DNA of 64,000 bases from Linyphia triangularis (Eukaryota > Arthropoda > Arachnida > Araneae > Linyphiidae): NCBI GenBank assembly GCA_963978545.1, contig OZ021722.1:109874442-109938441 (forward strand), given 5' to 3'. Below the pieces are notes generated by a model that was given only the letters and a program-made list of their open reading frames with translations, did not search any database and was not told the DNA's origin. A program made the translations under genes and the position numbers. Shown here piece after piece: positions 56,871-64,000 of the stretch (its first letter is position 1; the number at the start of each line of letters is the position of its first letter).

Positions 56871-57799
56871 TCTATATATATAAGGCAAAGCCCTCACTCA
56901 CTCACTCACTCACTCACTCACTCACTCACTCACTGACTCACTCATCACTAATTCTCCCACTTCCCACATAGTCACAACTCTGAAAATCGGCACAAATATC
57001 AACAATGGTAAAAATAGAAAAAGTAAACTATTCCGATCTCGATTAACACACTTTAAGGGGTCGAAAAGGGGTCAAACGTTCCAAACGGGGGACATTCGAA
57101 AATCCTACTTCCCACATAGTCACAACTCTGAAAATCGGCACAAATATCAACAATGGTAAAAATAGAAAAAGTAAACTATTCCGATCTCGATTAACACACT
57201 TTAAGGGGTCGAAAAGGGGTCAAACGTTCCAAACGGGGGACATTCGAAAATCCTACTTCCCACATAGTCACAACTCTGAAAATCGGCACAAATATCAACA
57301 ATGGTAAAAATAGAAAAAGTAAACTATTCGGATCTCGATTAACACACTTTAAGTGGTCGAAAAGGGGTTAAATGTTCCAAACGAGGGATATCCGAATGTT
57401 CCTCTTCCAATGTAGTCATTTTTCTGATATTTTTTTGCAAATGTTAAAAAAATAAGTCATTCCAATATCGATTAACGAATTTTTAAGGGATGAAAAGACG
57501 ACGCAACATTGAAACTATACGAGGATTAACTTAATGTCTAATTAACTTAATTCCAATACAGCTACTACTTTGAAATTTAGAACTAAGAGCAAACATAAAC
57601 ACAATAAACTATTCCAGTTTACTATTCACAATTATAAATTTCGTTTAAAATGTCAACAAAGGAAAGTTCCTATTTTGATAAATCAATTTGTCGGGATCGA
57701 AAAGGGAGCAAACGTCTGAAGTGTAGAATACATGAATGTCTTTTGATCGCTAAAATGCTAATGGTAAAATTTCGTAGCGCAGCACGGGTATTCAGCTAG
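56871..57799 (+). mobile_element. Helitron with three in-register monomers
   Basis: TCTATATATATAAGGCAAAG follows host A (56870), and TTCAGCTAG precedes host T (57800). After an ACTC microsatellite (56893-56945) come 148-bp monomers starting at 56963, 57111 and 57259, all B-type, then a partial diverged fourth and the 3' body. This is the structural blueprint of the expanded copy at 41005-47352. Two changes weaken the monomer hairpin here (TTAACAC, GGGGTCAA). Confidence 0.92.
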
Positions 57800-58002
57800 T
57801 TCTGATATATTGCCAAAAAGTTTGAAATTATAACCTAAAAATTAAAGAAAATCATCTCAATTGTATATGTATACCTTAAATAATAATAATGTGCAAAAAA
57901 AATATCTACTCACGGGCCGCGTTGTGTTTAATGCTGCACTATACACGATATTTGAAGTCGCTTACATTTCATTGAGAAATAATTATCTGGTTTTTTTTTT
58001 CA

Positions 58003-59133
58003 TCTATATATATAATTCTCTTGCGTAACGTCCAAATTCGCCTGTATTTCTGTGAGCAGAATGGCAATGATCTTCTAAATGTACTTTATGCACGAATTTC
58101 CAAATTCAGCAATCCAGCCAATCACAATATATCTTTTGAAATTTGACTAATACATCTGGCAACAGCAACAACTTCGATTCGCTATATTTTGTTTTTCTTA
58201 TTACAGTCTACAGATAGAAATTATAGCCTATTTAAAACGTATTGATTTAATAGTTACGATGATGTAAGAATAAATAGATCCAATGTGTGTACATTTCTTT
58301 TGGATTAGAATTTCGGATAAACCAGACTTTTCCGAAAAGTTATCTGCTGAATATGTTTCGAAGATCGCTGTGTTGCATTCAGCTCTAAATTGTCGCTAAG
58401 AGGCACCGTGCAGTAAATCTGAACCTATATTCATTTCTAATCAGTGCAAATTCAGCTATCGAATTGAAAACTATCAAAATACCGAATAAAACCACTCACT
58501 CAACTTCAAAATCTCATATGAAATAAAAAAATAAAAAAACTTTTGGCGAAATAGAGCTAATTTTCTCGCCAAATTTGATTTTCAAAAAATTCCTGTTGAT
58601 TGAATGCCGGATAATTGGCTGTTTATTTTATTTTCTTAGTATCGCAAAAAAAGATTATACGAACATATGATTGCTTCCTTAAGAAATTTCGATAAACAAC
58701 TTTAATTATTTTAGCGCTTCATAAGATACCAGCCCGTAAATTTTAACTGTTCAATGAAATAACCGATCTTTTTTAAATATATGTACGATACTGTTTTGTT
58801 TTTGTTTTGTTTTAAAACCACCGAGTGTCTATTTCTGCCACTTATAAAGACGATACTGTTTATTTTTGTTGTTTTCCAAGAACTTTCTACTACGTTGCCA
58901 CACTATCCCTGCTTAACGCGTCTCTACAGAAGTAGTATAATGACGTGGCAAGTATTCTGGCTCTTCATAAATAACAAAACATTTTCAATTTCATGGCATT
59001 ATGCAGCTGAAATAGCTTTTTGCTAGAGCATATTTTAATGCTTCACTTTGAGGCGAGCAAAGCGAGCCAAGGGGATTGCATAGCAATCCAGGGGGTTGGC
59101 GAGGGTCAGCGAGCAGGGGGCGGAGCCCCCTAG
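58003..59133 (+). mobile_element. Second, unrelated Helitron family, non-autonomous
   Basis: Starts TCTATATATATAATTCTCTT after host A (58002) and ends GGGGGCGGAGCCCCCTAG before host T (59134). The 3' end has the GC-rich hairpin typical of Helitrons (GGGGGC-GGA-GCCCCC), and upstream a second stem GGATTGC-ATA-GCAATCC at 59073-59089. The body (1131 bp) has no helicase or Rep; the 81-codon frame at 58781 shows no motif. Only the first dozen bases resemble the other Helitrons. Confidence 0.9.
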
Positions 59134-59509
59134 TTCAATAAAAAGTTCGTTAATGTAAAATAGCTTTGTTTGAAACTAAGGTGTCAGCAGAGGAATAAAG
59201 GAATTGTAATTTATGAGATATTTTATTGGACACAAAATGTTTCCACAAAGGGATTTCCACGGGTGTCAATAGTTTATTTATCAAATTTTAAAGTACCTAT
59301 ATAATTTTTACTGGAATAAAAAATTATGAGATATAAGTTGACTGTTGTTGCTGTTTTGAGTTTGTATAATTATTTTATTGTTTGTTTTCTTATAGTATTA
59401 TTTTATTCCTTGGTCTTTGGGATTGGAAATTCAGATTTTGCAATGAATGCTTTTGGAAGTGTAATTATTCCTACGAGTTATCTAGAATTGTTTCTAAATT
59501 ATGGGCGAA
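59134..59509. other. AT-rich spacer
   Basis: No gene or bounded repeat. The open frames at 59326-59600 run into family X and are not supported. Confidence 0.35.
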
Positions 59510-59956
59510 ACATCGCACAACTTTCAATAGCACTTTAATCCTGGTCACTGTATTTAAATTTGAAATTATTTGGTGTCATTTACCTTTTTCATGTTCTTGA
59601 TTATTTTTTTTAAAAATAGTTAGCTTGGCAATAGTAATTAAATTTGCGAGAAAGAGAAAAAAAAAAAAATCTGGACAAAACAACAGAGGATTTTGGGTTA
59701 AATACACTTGTTTTTCAAATGTTAACTCCTTTAATGGAATTTGTACGAGAATTTCGGAAATGGGACGGTTAGAACTCTTTACAAGGCATTACCACAGCGA
59801 TTTTGATCAAAATCGTTAAAGACGTTCTTGGTCAATTGCTGAAAAACATAATATCTAAATAGCAGTTATCATACACACATGCACAATTTTGACGAAAACC
59901 TTAATGACAAGTCCCATAGCTTGCACTAACCAGTAAACAAAATTTTAACATCATAC

Positions 59957-60580
59957 TGTTGCGTGGACGGGTTCGACACTCTTCACAGATTCCTTTACAA
60001 CTCCAGAACTTCTCATTCTAGTAGACACAATACAGCTCTTTTCACAACAATAGAGCACAAAACAGCAGTTAAACTTGACACACAACTGCTAAATCGCCGC
60101 AAAGACAATGCAATACAGTTCACTACTCGGAATGCTCGCTGAGAGACAACTAACTCACACCAGTTTCGATTGGCCTTATATAAGAAATCTTCCATAGCGA
60201 ATCTTCTTGAGAGAGAAATTTGGAGAATTTTCCAGATCGCAGTCGAAAAGCCCAGTGCAGGTACATGGAGACCGAAAGTGTCGCCAAATGGTCGCCAAGT
60301 TTTGCGACATTTGGCGATTTCTTGCCAAATTTGGCGACCAAAATTAGTCGCCAAAACCGTCACCAATTTGGCGAGATTACCATTACCATAATGATAAATG
60401 CCCTGCTCCTTCTAAAACTCGCTTCCCAGCGTTACCTCTGTAAAACTAGTTATCAAGCATCAAAGAGACTCATTGCAGGGAAACAAACTATTGCATTGCC
60501 TTATGCGAAATGTACATAAATTTTGCTATTTACAAAATTAACACTACGAAATATTTACAAATATACAAAAATTCGTAACA
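59957..60580 (-). mobile_element. Solo LTR, Ty3/gypsy-like, copy 1
   Basis: On the minus strand it runs from TGTTACGAATTTTTGTATAT to GTCCACGCAACA, the TG...CA form of an LTR. It is flanked by ATAC and TTAC, a probable 4-bp duplication with one change, and family X continues on both sides. No internal region follows, so the proviral copy was lost by recombination between LTRs. It is 104 bp shorter than copy 2, mainly by missing bases near its minus-strand 3' end. Confidence 0.82.
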
Positions 60581-60755
60581 TTACGTTAACGCGTTCCGGA
60601 GTTATACTAAGCACAGGCAGACGTATAGAAAAATTGTCCCCACTTTTTTAACTCTGCACATTCCAAAAAGTGTAGAAATAGAGAAAGAAAATCGAAATTT
60701 GTTTTTTTCACCGAATTCAATACTTTCATTAGCCTATATTACATATAGGACAATC

Positions 60756-60988
60756 GAGGGCCAGAGAAGCAAAAGGGTTCAAGTGATTTTTTTTTTTATG
60801 AATGGAGATAAGTAATTAGAAATTTATAATGGGCATATGTAAAAGCAGCTAGAGATATTTTCATTCCAGATATTAATATTTGAACAACAAATAATGTTCA
60901 TAGAATTTAACATAAATAAGAAATTTTACAGTGCATTTTCTCAAAAGTTAAGAAAAGTCACTTTGACCACTCTGCTTCTTAGTCCCTC
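60756..60988. mobile_element. Palindromic MITE P, copy 2
   Basis: GAGGGCCAGAGAAGCAAAAG on the left is mirrored by CTGCTTCTTAGTCCCTC on the right. The inner AAAAGTTAAGAAAAGTCACT matches copy 1 at 34918-35152. It sits inside the terminal palindrome of family X. Both sides read AAT.., suggesting a short duplication of about 3 bp. Confidence 0.78.
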
Positions 60989-61460
60989 AATTGAAAGTAA
61001 AAAGGATTAGGTAATGGAGAGGATCTGTGATTTAAAGTTAAACTGTTAGGCCTCTTTCACACGGGGGCCCGCAAACGCATGCCTTTTCACAAGAGCTCAT
61101 ATCTGCGGACAGCATCTTTAAACAGTTTATTATTTTCACTCAGAGAACGCTGTACGTGGATGGTGTTGTGTATTTAATTATTTTTAGAGATTTATTTTTT
61201 AATATAAGAATATAACTTTAAGGTATGAACAAAAGAAGTTACGATTGCTTTTATCTAAGAAGGAAACTGATATATAGGGATGCTTGTGCGAGCGCATTTA
61301 TTAATTAACAGAGACTTTCTTACAGTGTTTTTTAAGGCAAGCTTGGGGAGGACAGTAGCAAGTTCTCCTTTTTACATGTCAGTTAATGCGTTTGACACAC
61401 TGTTAGAAAAACTGAAACACACTTGAACAAAACGCATTGAAAACATTAATGATTACATAT

Positions 61461-62188
61461 TGTTGCGTTGGTGGGTTCGAAAGATTTGACGCCAAAGCAG
61501 ATCAAAACTTGCAGAAATTTATTCCAAAATAACTCTTCACAGTTCTCTTACAGCTCCAGATCTTCTCGTTCTAGTAGACACAATACAGCTCTTTTTCACC
61601 TCAATAGAGCACAAAACAGCAGTTAAAAACTTGACAAACAACTGCTAAATCACCGCAAAAGACAATGCAAAACAGTTCGCTTTAGAATGCTCAGTATCTC
61701 CAGTCAACTAACTTAGTGACTCAAAATTCAAGAACTGACTCCATCACCCCCTGAGCTTTTATAGGGGAGGTGAACATACGTGAACCTTCTTGAAACTCCT
61801 AGAGGTAGACATTTGGAGAACTTTCCAGATTGTAGTCGAAAAGTCCTATTACATGTACATGGGATACATGTACCTATACATGTACCGAAAATGTCGCCAA
61901 ATGGTCGCCAAATTTGGTGACAAAAATTAGTCGCTAAAACTGTCGCCAACTTGGCTCTATCTCGCCAATTTGGCGAGATTCCCATTACCATAATGTTAAA
62001 TGCCCTGCCCCTTGAAACTCGCTTCCCAGAGTTACCTCTGTAAAACCCGTTATCAAGCATTGAGAGATTCATTGCAGGGAAACAAATTAAAGGCGAACTA
62101 TTGCACTGCCTTATGCGAAATGTACATAAATTACTATTTACAAAATTAACACTACGAAATATTTACAAATATACAAAAATTCGTAACA
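61461..62188 (-). mobile_element. Solo LTR, Ty3/gypsy-like, copy 2
   Basis: On the minus strand TGTTACGAATTTTTGTATAT to ACCCACCAACGCAACA, 728 bp, flanked by the 4-bp duplication ATAT (61457-61460, 62189-62192). A TATAAAAG promoter-like box lies on the minus strand near 61758-61765. Repeated GGCGA/TCGCCA phrases occur at 61890-61980. It is the longer form of copy 1 and lies within the Harbinger-like element. Confidence 0.85.
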
Positions 62189-62769
62189 ATATAACTATTG
62201 GAAAGGTTAGCCGTTACGTCATATAAAATGAAAGCTTGTTATTTTCCTAGTGTTCTAATTTGTTGTTACATGTGCAAAATTTATTTGAGAGTCTAAGTAA
62301 TAAGTACAAAAATAAAACCTTGAAAATTCAATAAAAAAAAACTCTTTATTATTCTGTACAATAAGGATGAGTGAATAGAAGTAGTTGAACAAACAACCAA
62401 AAAAATAGCATTACTGATTAGCAGTATTAATTTTAACGTTGGCATATATTGAAAATGTGATAACTGTGTCAAAGTTTTCAGGCGATCAATAAAACCGTCT
62501 AAAATTGTATTTCCACGTTGCGCCTTTGCCTTTCACTCGTGTATCATAAAATTATTTTAGTGATCACGTTGCAGATTTCACTTATCGATGAGCTTCTCTT
62601 TCTGTTTCCAGAATACCAAAAAATGGGTGTAGAACAAAAGTGGTGTAAGGGCCTTTATACTCTATGCCGACGATATGCTTTAAAAAAAAGTTTAGATACT
62701 AGGATGCAATTGGAAAATGTTTCTTTAATTTTTAAATCAGACTCGTAGTTTTTTTCGCACTAAACAAGC

Positions 62770-62950
62770 GTTAGAAAATTGACATACTGCACACAAAATA
62801 TACATTTGAAAATATTTAAATGATTAATTCAAATTTAATTACCTAATTAGGATGTAATTGTACCAATCATAATTCAATTTGTAATTTATTTAAAACTTTA
62901 CATTTAACTGCGAACAATACACAATTATTTGAATCGGTTAACATACTAGA
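62770..62950. repeat. Family W dispersed fragment
   Basis: TTAGAAAATTGACATACTG, TTACCTAATTAGGATG and ACCAATCATAATTCAATTTG repeat text at 38155-38260 and 50610-50790. Ends are undefined and no class can be given. Confidence 0.5.
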
Positions 62951-63381
62951 ATTATAAATTTAAGTTGAATATTTTTTTTTAATATAATTTCGTTTTGAAA
63001 GTATTTAAAACTACCAACTTTTCATAAAAAAACGCCAAGATTCAAAATTAAGCCAAAATTCAATTATTGCATGGATGGTAGATTGTCTGTCCTGCATTAT
63101 ATTACAAAACAAGTTATTATTAGTTGATTAGTTGATTCAATTAGGAGTTTTCTTTGGAAATCACTGAGATATACCGTTCACAAACATATCGTGTGACTAG
63201 CCCCAAGGCCACAAAACCTGTTGATGCAGGGAAGCTACCCGCACGAAATTCTGACTTCTGCTGGCCCGCACGAAGGTTTTGCACTGCAAAGTTGGAGTCC
63301 GCTCACCGCACCGAGTGAAAGGCTTCATTCAAAATACATTGGTGACACTTTTTGCGCACTCGCATCCGCACCGTGTGAAAG

Positions 63382-63562
63382 TTGTTGGTTGTTTTCAGAT
63401 TATCTGGTGCCGTCAGCAACACGAGGGCTATAATGCGCCGAAACATTCGTCATTTGACAAGCCAACATACATTTACAAACACCCATGCCTAACACGGGAC
63501 TCGGAACCCGCAACCTCGAGGTCTAGAAGCTAGCACGCTAACCACTATAACGTTTGGTCGGC
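63382..63562 (-). mobile_element. tRNA-derived SINE, copy 4, with 14-bp TSD
   Basis: The perfect 14-bp duplication GCACCGTGTGAAAG flanks it (63368-63381, 63563-63576). The A-box region is near intact. The B box has gained one base (plus GACTCGGAACCC), which should weaken Pol III binding. It inserted into the subterminal repeat of the Harbinger-like element. Confidence 0.92.
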
Positions 63563-63584
63563 GCACCGTGTGAAAGAGGCCTAA

Positions 63585-64000
63585 CGTGTGCAAATGTATG
63601 ATTAAAAGTATTCGTGTCTGACTAAAAGTTTCTTATCTGCAATCGTCTAACTCTTAACTATAGAGAAACTATAAAGAATTACTATTCACATAGAAAAACT
63701 TCACGTTAATGAAATACAAAAATTAAAATTATTTATACTGTAACCAAAGCCGTAGACAGAGGGGATGGGACTGAATTCTGTTGGTAGAAGATGCCCTCCC
63801 CCCCCCCCTCCCCATGCAATACTTGTGGAATTGTTTTTATAGTATATCATATTTTAAATGAATGTTCGTCTTTTAAACCCAATCAGATTTAGACATTTTA
63901 ATATGAATCATTCTTCATTGTCATCTCTTTTGAGCTCACCCCCTAATAAAAATCTTTTTTAACTTCTTACATGAAATTGGCTTTTACACTTGATTTAAGT
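63585..64000. other. End of window, no gene
   Basis: AT-rich sequence with a C-run near 63797-63812 and the CCGTAGACAGAGGGG phrase comparable to 3640. Nothing else was recognised. Confidence 0.35.

Larger units (their letters stand above)
59510..61005 (-). mobile_element. Family X right half-element, doubly interrupted
   Basis: From CGAAACATCGCACAACTTTC through CATTACCACAGCGATTTTGA and GACGAAAACCTTAATGACAA to the terminal TTAGCCTATATTACATATAG and AATTGAAAGTAAAAAGG (60989-61005). A solo LTR (59957-60580) and palindromic MITE P (60756-60988) are inserted in it. Confidence 0.7.
61049..63581. mobile_element. Harbinger-like element with TTA/TAA duplication
   Basis: GGCCTCTTTCACACGG at 61049 is mirrored by CCGTGTGAAAGAGGCC ending at 63581. 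TTA (61046-61048) and TAA (63582-63584) flank them, the target type of PIF/Harbinger transposons. Subterminal text also pairs loosely (GCCCGCAAACGCATGCC). Without the solo LTR and SINE it is about 1.6 kb. I see no DDE transposase; the 76-codon frame at 62518 (after a CTTTCTGTTTCCAG-like acceptor inside it) is unrecognised. A family fragment lies near 35345. Confidence 0.65.

Noticed and set aside
60013..60519. Overlapping 63-117-codon frames on both strands
   Set aside because: They lie inside a solo LTR; the matching region of the second LTR (61728-62072) is open too but in shifted form, so this is LTR sequence.
60580..61461. Internal region of a single LTR retrotransposon between the two LTRs
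   Set aside because: The 880 bases between them are family X, MITE P and Harbinger-like sequence, and each LTR has its own target duplication.
63221..63533. Two overlapping frames of 70 and 84 codons
   Set aside because: They read through the Harbinger-like subterminal region into the SINE; similar SINE-derived frames occur at 1748, 9718 and 14085.

Overview
The window is AT-rich eukaryotic intergenic DNA (G+C roughly one third by eye), most likely from an arachnid and probably a spider. Three things point that way, all from memory of such genomes rather than any search. The two solo LTRs read on the minus strand begin TGTTACGAATTTTTG, a start I associate with spider Ty3/gypsy LTRs. The one recognisable retrotransposon tail (23957-24470) resembles C-termini common in spider non-LTR elements. 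The overall texture is huge, gene-poor and full of nested small DNA transposons. I found no complete protein-coding gene. A few short open stretches with splice-like edges (8334-8529, 28440-28667, 31815-32045, 36176-36364, 49470-49561, 52267-52389) are candidate exons only, none of them recognised.

Layout. 1-8 kb: copies of a long-inverted-repeat family (family X), its internal tandem repeats, a tRNA-derived SINE, and TTAA- and AATCC-ended MITEs. 8-16 kb: a palindromic MITE, a second SINE copy, a hAT-type MITE carrying TATCGATA motifs, a 470-bp tandem duplication, a minisatellite-like family Z and a TTAA MITE. 17-26 kb: more TTAA MITEs and a 5'-truncated non-LTR insertion with an 11-bp target duplication. 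29-40 kb: palindromic family Y, an X/Y chimera, a hAT element with perfect 8-bp TSDs, a piggyBac-like element, and a mariner relic split by a TTAA MITE. 40.3-47.8 kb is the centrepiece: a palindromic MITE holds a hAT-type MITE (8-bp TSD), which holds a Helitron whose internal 148-bp repeat has expanded to 38 monomers in perfect register with higher-order structure. 48-64 kb: family X, a possible promoter and first exon near 49.5 kb, two short relatives of the same Helitron (51169-51685 and 56871-57799), a second Helitron family (58003-59133), two solo LTRs and a Harbinger-like element.

The most interesting signal is satellite DNA caught being born inside a Helitron. Copies with about 2-3, about 3-4 and about 41 monomers lie within 17 kb of each other. 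The large array shows A/B dimer alternation, a 9-monomer (1332-bp) higher-order duplication and a decayed 3' edge. The nesting gives a relative date for each event.
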